A stretch of DNA of 64,000 nt from Oceanispirochaeta sp. M1 (GCF_003346715.1 NZ_QQPQ01000023.1:1-64000), one strand, 5' to 3'; counted from the stretch's first letter, positions 6,953 to 16,361 are shown. The notes: generated by a model not told the origin, from the sequence alone. A program made the numbers and translations.

Positions 6953-7700
6953 CTACCAATTTACATGCGCTGGTGGCCTGGACGAAGGCCAGGTATTGGC
7001 GCCATTGTTGCCAGATAATTCATATGGAAACCAGACAAATTAACTGACTCATAAAAACCATCTCTCAGCAAAAGAACTGCAACAATGGTGACCATAACCA
7101 GTGTCAGGTACAATTTCTTGTTCTAAAGCCCATATCTACTGACCCGAGGCCATATCAGGCAAGGATCTTAATTCAACGTTTAGGCGAAGGCGAATTCCAC
7201 ATTCCTCTACTCCTGCCAGCCGCAGCCGGATAGGTTCCGCCAGGAATCAGTTCAACCTGGAAAAGCAGGCAATAAATTCACAATCCCACACAATATAACT
7301 TCCTCAAACCAAAAAATAATTAATAGCCTTTAGAACATAATTTCTTACTTGTTCTCTATAATTCCAGGGCCCCACTGCTCCAACCCTATCAACATGAAAT
7401 ATTACCGTATAACTCTGATATAAGTGCAACATATGCAATGATATTAACTTCTTATATTGATTCGGTATAATACTGGAATGCCTCTGTTATTTTACAGTGA
7501 TTTCAGAATTTTCATATCAACCAAAAGGTACAAGTTGATGTCTAAAACCATAAAATATTGATCAAAAGACCATAATTTCCTGTTAATACATATGAACACA
7601 TACCCAATTGCCCAAAGCTGTTTTTAGATCTGATAATTCTAAAAAACGTTTGAAGCAGGGTGATTGTTTTCCTTCTTAAACAGTTAGGGGGTATTTACAA
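6953..7700. other. Gene-free integron leader: probable attI and promoters
   Basis: No gene is seen in these 748 bp between the first cassette and intI. This is where attI, the cassette promoter Pc (reading left) and the intI promoter (reading right) should lie. The attI x cassette junction is at 6952/6953. A small hairpin TGGCCT/AGGCCA sits near 6973-6990 and further core-like boxes occur at 7171-7177 (ATTCAAC) and 7250-7256 (GTTCAAC). Their complements were not found nearby, so they are not assigned as attC. The stretch from about 7260 to 7700 is AT-rich. The distance from intI to the first cassette is longer than usual. Confidence 0.55.
7444..7471 (+). promoter_or_regulatory. Candidate intI promoter
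   Basis: A perfect -10 hexamer TATAAT (7466-7471) is preceded by TTAACT (7444-7449) with a 16-base spacer, reading toward intI. It lies 230 bp upstream of the start codon, so a long leader would result. No LexA-type box was recognised. Confidence 0.4.
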
Positions 7701-8912
7701 ATGACCTTTACTGAATATCTTGAAAAGAACACAAACATAAATCCCGGGGCCATTCCTTATTATCAGCAGTGGATTGTTCTGTATCAGAACTACATAAAGA
7801 AATCAGGGGAAAGTATGGTTGGCTTTCAAAAATCTCTGATGCATTTATACCAGGCCTGGCAGATTGATCAGGCCGTAGATGCTGTAAAATATTATGATTA
7901 TTTTACATCCAGTCTGGAACATTCAAAGAAAATCTTGTCAGTTAATAAGGGTATTTTGCAGTGGGACTCTGCTAAGAAACAGATGCAGGAAGTGCTCCGT
8001 CTCAGGCAGAAATCTTATCAAACAGAGAAAACATATATGCACTGGTTAGTCCGCTTTTCAGAGTTTTCTGAGAAATCACCGGATAAATTGGAGAGCAGGG
8101 ATTTAAAAGAGTTCATATCCTATCTGGCTGTTGAAAAAGCGGTCTCTCAATCCACTCAAAACCTGGCATTTAATGCCCTTCTTTTTTTCTATAGAAATAT
8201 TATTGAGACTTCTGTTGATGGACTCGAGACAAGTATAAGATCAAAGATTCCGGCAAAACTGCCGGTTGTAATGGATAAAGGAGAAATAGAGGCCGTTTTT
8301 TCTCATCTCCCCCCTACTCACCTTTTGATGGGAGCTCTCATCTATGGAGGAGGACTGCGTCTCAATGAATGTCTTTCTCTACGCATCAAAGATCTGGATC
8401 TTAAAAAACACTGTATTACTGTTGTCCAGGGAAAAGGGAATAAAGACCGTCAGACTCTGCTACCCACAAAACTGATACCCTCCATTGAAGAGCAGATGAG
8501 TGTTTGCAAGTCTGTATACTGCAGCGACAGAAGGGAAAACAGGCCGGGTGTTTCCATTGCACCGGCCTTAAGACGTAAATATGTGAATGCTTCAACAGAT
8601 TGGAATTGGTTCTGGTTGTTTCCATCAAGGGAGTTCAGCTTCTGCCCTTATACCTCACTGCCATTACGGCATCATATTCATCCTTCTACTCTGCAGCGAA
8701 GTTTTAAAACCGCCCTTAGAATTGCAGGAATACAGAAAAGAGCTACCATTCATACACTGCGCCACAGTTTTGCGACCCATCTGCTGGAGGCCGGATATGA
8801 TATTAGAACGATACAGAGTTTGCTGGGACATGTCTCAGTAGAGACAACAATGATTTATACCCATGTAGCCGGCAAGAATAGAATGGGAGTTATCAGCCCC
8901 TATGATCGTTGA
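7701..8912 (+). CDS. intI: Integron integrase IntI (tyrosine recombinase)
   Basis: This 403-aa recombinase would insert and excise cassettes by attI x attC and attC x attC recombination. Catalytic residues are all visible: R220 (GGGLRLNE), H351 and R354 (HTLRHSF), H377 (LLGHVS) and Tyr386 (TTMIYTHV). The IntI-specific insertion between the two catalytic patches is present (about 288-330: ALRRKYVNAS, WNWFWLFPS, PLRHHIHPS), which separates it from XerC/D. A core-binding SAM-like domain occupies ~95-180. The N-terminus carries roughly 65-90 residues more than class 1 IntI. A Shine-Dalgarno AGGGGG lies 8 bases before the ATG. It is intact with no frameshift, so the array could be active. Confidence 0.95.
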   Translation: MTFTEYLEKNTNINPGAIPYYQQWIVLYQNYIKKSGESMVGFQKSLMHLYQAWQIDQAVDAVKYYDYFTSSLEHSKKILSVNKGILQWDSAKKQMQEVLRLRQKSYQTEKTYMHWLVRFSEFSEKSPDKLESRDLKEFISYLAVEKAVSQSTQNLAFNALLFFYRNIIETSVDGLETSIRSKIPAKLPVVMDKGEIEAVFSHLPPTHLLMGALIYGGGLRLNECLSLRIKDLDLKKHCITVVQGKGNKDRQTLLPTKLIPSIEEQMSVCKSVYCSDRRENRPGVSIAPALRRKYVNASTDWNWFWLFPSREFSFCPYTSLPLRHHIHPSTLQRSFKTALRIAGIQKRATIHTLRHSFATHLLEAGYDIRTIQSLLGHVSVETTMIYTHVAGKNRMGVISPYDR

Positions 8913-8955
8913 GAAAAAAACCCCGGATAGAACACTACCCGGGGTCAAGTTTTTT
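8913..8955. terminator. Bidirectional intrinsic terminator
   Basis: Stem ACCCCGG/CCGGGGT (8920-8926 and 8939-8945) is followed by a T-run on the plus strand and preceded by an A-run that gives a T-run on the minus strand. It separates convergent intI and the SPFH gene. Confidence 0.85.
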
Positions 8956-8972
8956 GTATAAAGAGAGAGCTA

Positions 8973-9893
8973 TTATTTAGCGACTTCTGTGAGAGAAGAA
9001 ACAAGACCTGCCAGGTTTTGAATGTCTGAAGGGATTATAATCTTAGTAGACTGACCATCAGCTACTTTTACAAGGGCTTCAAAACTTTTCAGCTTGATGA
9101 CAGAATCATCAACCTGAGCCTGTTTAAGCATGGCGAGACCCTTGGCAGTAGCCTGCTGTATAGAGAGGATAGCTTCTGCTTCACCTTCTGCCTCACGGAT
9201 AGCAACTTCTTTTGCGGCTTCTGCACGTAGGATAGATGATGCCTTGGCACCCTCTGCTTCCAGGATGGCTGAGGCTTTTTTACCTTCAGAAACAAGGATT
9301 GCAGAATTCTTTTCACCTTCCGCACGGATGATGGACTCACGTCTTTCACGCTCGGCTCTCATCTGTTTTTCCATGGCTTCCTGAATGTCCTGGGGAGGAA
9401 GTATGTTCTTAACTTCAACACGGTTGACCTTGATGCCCCAGGGGTCTGTGGCTTCATCCAGGATGGCACGCATCTTAGTATTGATAATATCTCTTGATGT
9501 AAGAGTCTCATCCAGTTCCAGGTCACCGATGATATTTCTCAGAGTTGTGGCTGTGAGGTTTTCAATGGCTGAAATAGGACGGTCGACACCATAGGTGAAG
9601 AGCTTTGGATCTGTAATCTGATAGTAGACAACAGTATCAATCTGCATGGTAACATTATCTTTTGTGATAACAGGCTGGGGATCAAAGTCTATTACATTTT
9701 CTTTCATTGAAACCTTGTTGGAAACTCTGTCTACCAGAGGGATCTTCACATGAAGTCCTACTTCCCAGGTACTCTGATAGGCACCAAGTCTCTCAAGAAT
9801 AAATGTCTGAGCCTGAGGAACGATTCTGATATTTTTTATTAAAAGAATCAGAAAAAAGACTAGAAAGGCAATTAATAACCATGATGTATTCAT
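8973..9893 (-). CDS. SPFH/Band 7 (stomatin/prohibitin-like) membrane protein, QmcA type
   Basis: This 306-aa protein has one N-terminal membrane anchor (residues ~4-22). A Band 7 domain follows (~25-190, including LERLGAYQSTWEVGLHVKIP and the VVYYQITDP and LRNIIGDLELDETLTSR segments). The C-terminus is a long Ala/Glu-rich helical region (~190-255) typical of oligomerising stomatins. Such proteins form membrane-associated rings or microdomains and often partner an NfeD protein, which is the next gene upstream (30-bp gap, same strand). AAGGAG precedes the ATG. The precise role is not known from sequence. Confidence 0.9.
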   Translation of the reverse strand: MNTSWLLIAFLVFFLILLIKNIRIVPQAQTFILERLGAYQSTWEVGLHVKIPLVDRVSNKVSMKENVIDFDPQPVITKDNVTMQIDTVVYYQITDPKLFTYGVDRPISAIENLTATTLRNIIGDLELDETLTSRDIINTKMRAILDEATDPWGIKVNRVEVKNILPPQDIQEAMEKQMRAERERRESIIRAEGEKNSAILVSEGKKASAILEAEGAKASSILRAEAAKEVAIREAEGEAEAILSIQQATAKGLAMLKQAQVDDSVIKLKSFEALVKVADGQSTKIIIPSDIQNLAGLVSSLTEVAK

Positions 9894-9923
9894 CTATATA
9901 CTCCTTAATATGTAAAGGCAGAA

Positions 9924-10388
9924 TTATTCTGCCGAATTACCTACGATTAATGTGACACCCTCAATACGGATCACCTGAACCTGCTCATCAACTGTGTACT
10001 TTTTTTCTTTATCTTCAGGCCGGGCTGTCCAGATCTGTCCACCGACTTTGACCTGTCCGGGATTGTCCTGTGATACAGGGATTTGTACGATACCCTTCAT
10101 TCCAATCATTCGGTCGCTGTTGGTTCTCTCTTTTCCCAGCTTCATCTTCTTGACAGCAATGGGTCTTGTGAACAAAAGCATAATGATTGAGAGAACAAGA
10201 AAGACTGTTATCTGCAGAGTGGTTGAGGGAATGAAGAAGGCTAAAATCATTGAAATAAGGGCAGCAATGGCCAGCCAGACTGTTGTGAGTCCCATTGTAA
10301 GACCCTCTATGACAGTCATGATCACGGCGATTGTCAGCCAGACCCAGGGCATGTTGTTTACGATTTCTAAAGGCATTGATATTTCCAT
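9924..10388 (-). CDS. NfeD-like membrane protein
   Basis: This 154-aa protein has two to three closely spaced hydrophobic helices in the first ~80 residues and a C-terminal OB-fold-like domain (MIGMKGIVQIPVSQDNPGQVKVGGQIWTA...). That is the short NfeD architecture without the ClpP-like protease domain. NfeD proteins pair with SPFH proteins, and here it is immediately upstream of one in a two-gene operon. AGGAG lies about 15 bases before the ATG, so an internal start (the second Met, 4 residues on) cannot be excluded. Confidence 0.87.
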   Translation of the reverse strand: MEISMPLEIVNNMPWVWLTIAVIMTVIEGLTMGLTTVWLAIAALISMILAFFIPSTTLQITVFLVLSIIMLLFTRPIAVKKMKLGKERTNSDRMIGMKGIVQIPVSQDNPGQVKVGGQIWTARPEDKEKKYTVDEQVQVIRIEGVTLIVGNSAE

Positions 10389-10511
10389 ATCTCTATTCTT
10401 ACTCTCCTAGGGATATTAGTCCAGTTTTTTTTAAGACTTATAGCTAATGAATATTCAACATTATGTGATATTCTGTTCATAACCTACTGCATTTCGGGAA
10501 AAGTTTCATCT

Positions 10512-12122
10512 ATGAACAGAAAATATTTATTATCAATAACGGCTCTTGTTCTCTTTTCTTTCTGGCTGCTATTTCCACGATTCAGCAAGGACTGGAATAT
10601 ACTGGAAGATGATGATTTGCTTTCAGGAAAAAAGGACTATCTTAATTCTCTTACAAGGGGTTCCCGATCACCCAATGTAATCATCATTATGGCCGATGAT
10701 CTGGGGCGTAATGATATGGCCCTGTATGATGAAGTTAATGGATTCAAGACTCCCAATCTTGAGGCTCTTGCAGACACCGGTGTCTATTTCACCGATGCGA
10801 ATGCCAGCTCTCCTGTCTGTGCCCCCTCCAGAGCCGGTATGCTCACGGGAAGAGTTCAGAACAGATATGGTTTTGATTCTCAGCCGATGCAGCTCTACCC
10901 TACTTTCCCGCTTCTTTATTACAGCTTCAAGTACCTTGTGGACAGCGATGAAATGCATCCTGTCCCCATGGGAAAGTTTCCGTATAAAAGGGAGATGGAA
11001 AAACAAGGTGTACCTCAAAGTGAACTCTATCTTCAGGAAGTCCTTAAGCAGTCGGATTACTCAACAGCCTTGATCGGAAAGTGGCATCTTGGTTACGGGG
11101 AGAGCCAGCATCCTTTAAACAGGGGATTTGATAAGTTCTACGGTTTTCTTGAAGCCTTCACATATTTTGCAGATCCCGATGATGAGGGGATTGTGAGCTA
11201 TGAACATGATCTTTTCTGGGAGAAACATATCTGGAATAAGAAGAGAAAAGGTCCAAGTGCCATTCAGGAAGATGGTGTTGTCATCAATGAAAAACGTCAC
11301 CTCACCGATGCCATCACAGAGGAATCCCTTGAGTTTATCTCATCCCATCTTGCTGGGAATTCTGAGAAGCCCTTCTTTGTACTCGCTGCCTACAATGCAC
11401 CCCATACTCCCTTTCAGGAGTTACGTGAGTATTATGATCTGTTTCCTGAGATAGAGGATGAGAACAGGCGAGTCTACGGGGCCATGATCAAACATCTGGA
11501 TGATGCCATAGGCAGGCTTTTGCAGGGTCTCGATGATATGGGACTCAGAGAGAATACTCTGATTATCTTTGCAAGCGATAACGGTGGTGCCAGTTATACC
11601 CTGGCCACAGAGAACGGCGAACTGGCCGGGGGGAAACTAACTCAGTTTGAAGGGGGGCTGGAAATTCCATTTATCATGAGTTGGCCCGGTAAAATACCCC
11701 GAAATACGAACTATGACAGCCCGGTGACCCTGATTGATACCTATTCTACGGTTCTTGAAGCCATTGAGATTGATCTTCCGGAAGACCGGATACTGGACAG
11801 TGTGAATCTGATTCCCTTTGTTCTTGGTGATAGTAAGGAAGAACCCCATGATGCTCTGTTCTGGAAAAGCGGATTTAACCTTTCGATCCGTAAAGATGGC
11901 TGGAAGCTTATGTATAATAAAAATAATGGGGAATATCAGCTTTATAATCTGATCCTTGACCGCTCTGAATCTCAGGATCTTTCATCCCGATACCCGGAGC
12001 ATTCCCAGGAACTTCTAAAAGAGGTCCTGGAGCTGGAATCTCAATGTAAACCGGCCATGTGGCCCAGGGTCATGGACTTTGAAATCGAAGTAAACGGAAA
12101 AACCTACCTATTTGCCACATGA
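10512..12122 (+). CDS. Sulfatase (arylsulfatase family), exported or membrane-anchored
   Basis: This 536-aa enzyme hydrolyses sulfate esters. The N-terminal 20 residues are a signal or anchor segment. NVIIIMADDLG (~56-66) supplies metal-binding Asp residues. VCAPSRAGMLTGR (~100-112) is the sulfatase signature with the Cys that is converted to formylglycine. GKWHLG (~190) and FASDNGG (~353-359) carry further active-site residues. The substrate, probably a sulfated polysaccharide, cannot be told. Its last 19 bp overlap the end of sppA on the other strand. No maturase gene lies nearby. Shine-Dalgarno is weak (CGGGAA). Confidence 0.92.
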   Translation: MNRKYLLSITALVLFSFWLLFPRFSKDWNILEDDDLLSGKKDYLNSLTRGSRSPNVIIIMADDLGRNDMALYDEVNGFKTPNLEALADTGVYFTDANASSPVCAPSRAGMLTGRVQNRYGFDSQPMQLYPTFPLLYYSFKYLVDSDEMHPVPMGKFPYKREMEKQGVPQSELYLQEVLKQSDYSTALIGKWHLGYGESQHPLNRGFDKFYGFLEAFTYFADPDDEGIVSYEHDLFWEKHIWNKKRKGPSAIQEDGVVINEKRHLTDAITEESLEFISSHLAGNSEKPFFVLAAYNAPHTPFQELREYYDLFPEIEDENRRVYGAMIKHLDDAIGRLLQGLDDMGLRENTLIIFASDNGGASYTLATENGELAGGKLTQFEGGLEIPFIMSWPGKIPRNTNYDSPVTLIDTYSTVLEAIEIDLPEDRILDSVNLIPFVLGDSKEEPHDALFWKSGFNLSIRKDGWKLMYNKNNGEYQLYNLILDRSESQDLSSRYPEHSQELLKEVLELESQCKPAMWPRVMDFEIEVNGKTYLFAT

Positions 12123-13888
12123 GACAGTGCATAGACATGACCGGGTTTCAGATTGAGTATATCTTCAGAGACCGAAGGGAGCAGACTCTCCAGGAACTTA
12201 GAAATTCCAGACATCCGGATTCCCTGGATACTGCCTAATACATCATCCATATTCAGAGGCTCTTCCTTGTGGTACTCCACTCTGTAATCATCAAGCCGGG
12301 CTAGAAGCGCCGCCGATTCAATGGCCTGATTCAGTGTCCCTGTATGATCTGCAAGCCCATTGGCCAATGCTTCGTTTCCGGTCCAGATTCTCCCTTCTGC
12401 CAGAGGCTTAAGAGAGCCGACCGACATGCTTCTGCTCTCGGCCACAAGGTCTAGGAACTGAGTATATGTCTGGTTTACTGTGGTCTGGAATACCGACCGG
12501 GACTGTTCGTTCAGTGGCTGATCAAGTCTTCCCTGTCCACTCATCCAGGTTGTCCCGACCCCATCGGAATGGAGATTCAGAGTCCCCTCTGTAAATCCTG
12601 AGATTTGAGGAACCATAGTAAATACACCGATGCTACCCGTGATTGTGCCGGGTGCCGACCATATTTCATCGGCTGCAGAGGCAATCCAGTAACCACCGGA
12701 AGCCGTAACGCCCCCCATCGAGACGACAATGCGGGTACCCTTCTTTTTCATTTCAACAAGCTTTCTGCGGATCAACTCCGAGGCAAAAGCACTGCCGCCG
12801 CCTGTATCAAGGCGAAGTACCAGGGCTGCTATATTTTTATCTTCAGAAATACGGTCAAGAGTGTTCACCACAGTGTCTGAGCCGATAGACCAGGGTCTCG
12901 ATTCACCGCCGTGAATCTGACCGGAAGCCGTAAGGACGTATACTTCTTTTTCTCCCGGAATGGCTCCATCCTGTACAGGATGGTAATCTCCGCCCCAGAT
13001 CATATCTTTACGCTCAGAACCTGTGAGTCTGACCAGCTCCTTATCCAGTTCAATGGGAGTGAGGATTCCATCTATAAGAGAAGCCTTCAATGCAGCCTCG
13101 GCTTCACTGTTCTCAGCTCCCTTAATCATATCCGGATATTGTGCTATCCAGTTTTTCAGATCATCAGATGAAAGCTCCCTGTTTATGGCCAGAGTACTCA
13201 GATACTGGTCCCAGAGCTCATCAAGCCAGCGCTGGTTCTCCCTCTTCATATCCCGAGACATTTCCGAGGCTATGTAGGGCTCACCGTATGACTTGAACTC
13301 TCCCGCATGGAAATAGGCCATCTCAAGATTCCATTTCTCCATGGCATCGGCATAATAAGTTCTGTAGACCGAGTATCCCGGGAGGCTGACGCTCCCCATT
13401 GGATCCATATATACCTCATCAGCCGTCGAAGCCAAAAGAGCGGCATAAAGATTGTAATATGATGACCATGCAATAATCTTCTTATTCGTTGACTTGAAAT
13501 ACTGAAGATCAGATTCAAGTTCCTGCAAGGCTGCCAGAGAGGCATACTGCAGTCCTGAAAGATCCAGAAAAAGACTGCTGATTCTCTCATCCTTCGCTGC
13601 TGTTCTTATCGATCTTGAAAGATATAACAGGGGTGTTTCTGTGACATTGCCCGTAAATGAGCTCATCCAGTCAGCCATGGGCTCTGAATCATTACGCTCA
13701 ACGATTGTGCCCACCGGCTGAAGCATCAATACCGATCCCTGAGGAATATTGACCCTGGAAGGAATAAGAGAATATATGACGGCAACCACAAGACCCCAGA
13801 ATATAAGATTGAGAATCAGTTTGCGGATAAAGTCTATTGATGAGAAAAATATGGAGAAGAATCCTCTTCTTCCTGAAGTTTTATTCAT
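12104..13888 (-). CDS. sppA: Signal peptide peptidase SppA, 67K type
   Basis: This membrane-bound serine protease degrades cleaved signal peptides. An N-terminal membrane helix (~20-42) precedes two ClpP-like domains. The catalytic Lys is probably in HAGEFKSYGEP of the first domain, and the nucleophilic Ser in GGVTASGGYW of the second. These are the Ser-Lys dyad residues of the tandem E. coli-type enzyme. The start is set at 13888, eight codons inside the longest frame, because AGGGAG lies 9 bases upstream. The gene runs convergently into the sulfatase gene (19-bp overlap), with no terminator between. Confidence 0.92.
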   Translation of the reverse strand: MNKTSGRRGFFSIFFSSIDFIRKLILNLIFWGLVVAVIYSLIPSRVNIPQGSVLMLQPVGTIVERNDSEPMADWMSSFTGNVTETPLLYLSRSIRTAAKDERISSLFLDLSGLQYASLAALQELESDLQYFKSTNKKIIAWSSYYNLYAALLASTADEVYMDPMGSVSLPGYSVYRTYYADAMEKWNLEMAYFHAGEFKSYGEPYIASEMSRDMKRENQRWLDELWDQYLSTLAINRELSSDDLKNWIAQYPDMIKGAENSEAEAALKASLIDGILTPIELDKELVRLTGSERKDMIWGGDYHPVQDGAIPGEKEVYVLTASGQIHGGESRPWSIGSDTVVNTLDRISEDKNIAALVLRLDTGGGSAFASELIRRKLVEMKKKGTRIVVSMGGVTASGGYWIASAADEIWSAPGTITGSIGVFTMVPQISGFTEGTLNLHSDGVGTTWMSGQGRLDQPLNEQSRSVFQTTVNQTYTQFLDLVAESRSMSVGSLKPLAEGRIWTGNEALANGLADHTGTLNQAIESAALLARLDDYRVEYHKEEPLNMDDVLGSIQGIRMSGISKFLESLLPSVSEDILNLKPGHVYALSHVANR

Positions 13889-14070
13889 GCTGCAGGGCTC
13901 CCTGAAATTCAAAACTCTTATTTAGAATATAGAAAATATCTCTGTCAGTCTCAACAAAAACTATTCTATTTTATGCATTCATTCTAATATTTATACGGAT
14001 AAATTGATCTTTTAATGATTTTCCTGTAATAATATTCATAAATCTAAAAAGAAAGACCTTAGGAGATCTC

Positions 14071-16335
14071 ATGGCAGAACGTACAACGCCAATCAATCTG
14101 GTAGAAAATGCATATAAAAAGACCCGGAGCAATCTGGTAACCATAAGAAAACGTCTGGGCAGACCCCTCACACTTTCAGAAAAGACTTTTTACGGTCACC
14201 TGAGAGATCCTGAGAATCAGGACCTTACAAGGGGCAAAAGCTTTCTCCTTCTGCAGCCCGACAGGGTAGCCATGCAGGATGCAACTGCTCAGATGGCAAT
14301 CCTTCAATTTATGCTCAGCGGCAGAAAAGAGTCCGCCGTACCTGCCACAGTTCACTGTGACCACCTTATCCGTGCATACAGCGGAAACGATGCAGACTTA
14401 AAAAGAGCTAATGAGGAAAACAAGGAAGTCTATGAATTTCTTGCCTCAGCCTCAAGCCGTTACAATATAGGTTTCTGGGAACCCGGTGCAGGAATCATTC
14501 ATCAGATTGTTCTTGAAAATTACGCCTTTCCCGGTGGTATGATGATCGGAACAGACTCTCATACCCCCAATGCCGGTGGTCTGGGAATGGCTGCAAGCGG
14601 TGTTGGCGGTGCAGATGCTTCTGATGTAATGGCCGGACTGGCCTGGGAAGTTAAGACTCCTGAGGTTCTGGGAGTTAAGCTCATAGGAAAACTTCAGGGC
14701 TGGACCTCTCCAAAGGATGTAATTTTCAAACTTCTTGAAAAACTGACTGTAAAGGGCGGAACCAACAGGGTTGTTGAGTACTTCGGTGAGGGATGCGAGA
14801 GCATCAGCTGTACCGGTAAGGCCACCATAACCAATATGGGCGCCGAGCTTGGAGCAACCTGTTCCCTCTTCCCCTACGACAGCAGAATGGCCGCCTACCT
14901 GAAATCCACAGACCGTGCAGATCTTGCTGCGGCAGCAGATAAAAGTAACGATATTCTCTGCGCCGATCCTGAAGTAGCTCAGAATCCTGCAGATTACTAC
15001 GATATGCTTATCGAGATAGATCTCAGTACACTTGAACCCCAGATTTCAGGACCCCACTCCCCCGATGCGGTAACGGCAATTTCTGAAATGAAAGCAAAGG
15101 CGAAGGATCAGGACTGGCCCACAGATCTGACTGCAGCCCTTATAGGCAGCTGTACCAACAGCTCCTACGAAGATATTGACCGTTCTGCCTCCATTGTGAG
15201 ACAGGCTCTTGAGATGGGTGTTAAACCCGCACTGCCCCTGATGGTTTCACCCGGCTCACAGCTGGTTAAGGACACCATTGCCAGGGATGGTCAGCTGGCG
15301 ACACTTGAAGAAGGGGGTGCCGTAATGCTCAGTAACTCATGCGGCCCCTGTATCGGTCAGTGGCAGAGAGAAGATATCCCCAAGGGGACCAGAAACTCTC
15401 TTGTAAACAGTTTCAACAGAAACTTCAGAGGAAGAAACGACGGGAATCCCGAGACCCTCTCCTTCCTGGCCAGTCCCGAGATGGTAACCATTATGGCTAT
15501 AAGCGGTAAGCTGGATTTCAATCCCTACACCGACACACTGGTCAATGAAAAAGGTGAAGAGGTCAAGTTTGATGCTCCCAGGGGTGATGACCTGCCCCAG
15601 AAAGGTTATGAAGACAACAAGGCAGGTTACCAGGCACCCAGAGGCGGTGATACAAAGGTTATGGTGGCAGACGACTCTCAGAGACTTCAGCTCCTGACAC
15701 CTTTTACACCCTGGGATGGTTCTGACTTCGAATCACTCCCCCTTCTGGCCAAAGCCAAAGGTAAGTGTACAACAGACCACATCAGTCCTGCAGGCCCCTG
15801 GCTGAAGTTTAGAGGCCATCTTGATAATATCTCCGACAACATGCTCAGCGGAGCTACAAACGCTTTCACAGATGAAGTAGGAGTGGGTAAAAACCTGAAC
15901 AGCGCCGCTAGGGGGATAACTTTCTCCGACAATGCACGGGCCTATAAGAAAGAGGGTCTTCAGTTTGTAATCGTAGGTGATGAAAACTATGGCGAGGGAA
16001 GCAGCCGTGAACATGCTGCCATGAGTCCCAGACTCCTTGGCTGTGCGGCAGTTCTGGTAAAAAGCTTTGCCCGTATCCACGAAACCAACCTGAAGAAACA
16101 GGGAATCCTGGCGCTGAGCTTCAAAGATCCCTCTGACTATGACAAGATTCAGGAAGATGACAGGATCTCGGTTAAGGGGCTGACTTCACTCTCTCCCGGA
16201 TCTGAACTGGAAATAGTCCTGAATCATGCAGATGAGAGCAGTGATAGTATCGTTGCAGTTCATACTCTGAATGACGAGCAGATCCGCTGGTTCAAATCAG
16301 GTTCGGCACTGAATCTTTTAAGATCAGAATCCTGA
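14071..16335 (+). CDS. Aconitate hydratase, mitochondrial-type
   Basis: This 754-aa enzyme isomerises citrate to isocitrate in the TCA cycle. Iron-sulfur cluster ligands are visible in IGSCTNSSYEDI and SNSCGPCIGQWQ. VHCDHLI, GTDSHTPNAGGLG and the swivel-domain segment GEGSSREHAAMSPR carry substrate-binding residues. Length and order (catalytic domains, then swivel domain) match the mitochondrial aconitase type rather than AcnB. AGGAG lies 5 bases before the ATG, and a strong terminator follows. The gene is monocistronic; no other TCA-cycle gene is adjacent. Confidence 0.95.
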   Translation: MAERTTPINLVENAYKKTRSNLVTIRKRLGRPLTLSEKTFYGHLRDPENQDLTRGKSFLLLQPDRVAMQDATAQMAILQFMLSGRKESAVPATVHCDHLIRAYSGNDADLKRANEENKEVYEFLASASSRYNIGFWEPGAGIIHQIVLENYAFPGGMMIGTDSHTPNAGGLGMAASGVGGADASDVMAGLAWEVKTPEVLGVKLIGKLQGWTSPKDVIFKLLEKLTVKGGTNRVVEYFGEGCESISCTGKATITNMGAELGATCSLFPYDSRMAAYLKSTDRADLAAAADKSNDILCADPEVAQNPADYYDMLIEIDLSTLEPQISGPHSPDAVTAISEMKAKAKDQDWPTDLTAALIGSCTNSSYEDIDRSASIVRQALEMGVKPALPLMVSPGSQLVKDTIARDGQLATLEEGGAVMLSNSCGPCIGQWQREDIPKGTRNSLVNSFNRNFRGRNDGNPETLSFLASPEMVTIMAISGKLDFNPYTDTLVNEKGEEVKFDAPRGDDLPQKGYEDNKAGYQAPRGGDTKVMVADDSQRLQLLTPFTPWDGSDFESLPLLAKAKGKCTTDHISPAGPWLKFRGHLDNISDNMLSGATNAFTDEVGVGKNLNSAARGITFSDNARAYKKEGLQFVIVGDENYGEGSSREHAAMSPRLLGCAAVLVKSFARIHETNLKKQGILALSFKDPSDYDKIQEDDRISVKGLTSLSPGSELEIVLNHADESSDSIVAVHTLNDEQIRWFKSGSALNLLRSES

Positions 16336-16361
16336 AAATTGACTGATATTTAATGAAATAA

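Larger units (their letters stand above)
1..8912 (-). mobile_element. Chromosomal integron: intI plus at least three cassettes
   Basis: An integron-type tyrosine recombinase (7701-8912, +) lies divergent from an array of minus-strand genes, the classical integron layout. The array contains three units, each with its genes on one strand and a ~106-110 bp imperfect palindrome at its 3' end. Cassette boundaries can be placed to the base at core sites of the form G^TT (minus strand). The cassettes are AT-rich compared with the flanking chromosome, while their attC palindromes are richer in GC. The window begins inside the attC of the third cassette, so the array may continue leftward. The right limit is taken at the intI stop; the next gene is an ordinary housekeeping gene. 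Confidence 0.9.

Noticed and set aside
6953-7177. A gene-less 225-bp cassette between intI and the kinase cassette
   Set aside because: The box ATTCAAC at 7171-7177 would require a matching GTTGAAT inside the interval, which I did not find; left as part of the leader.
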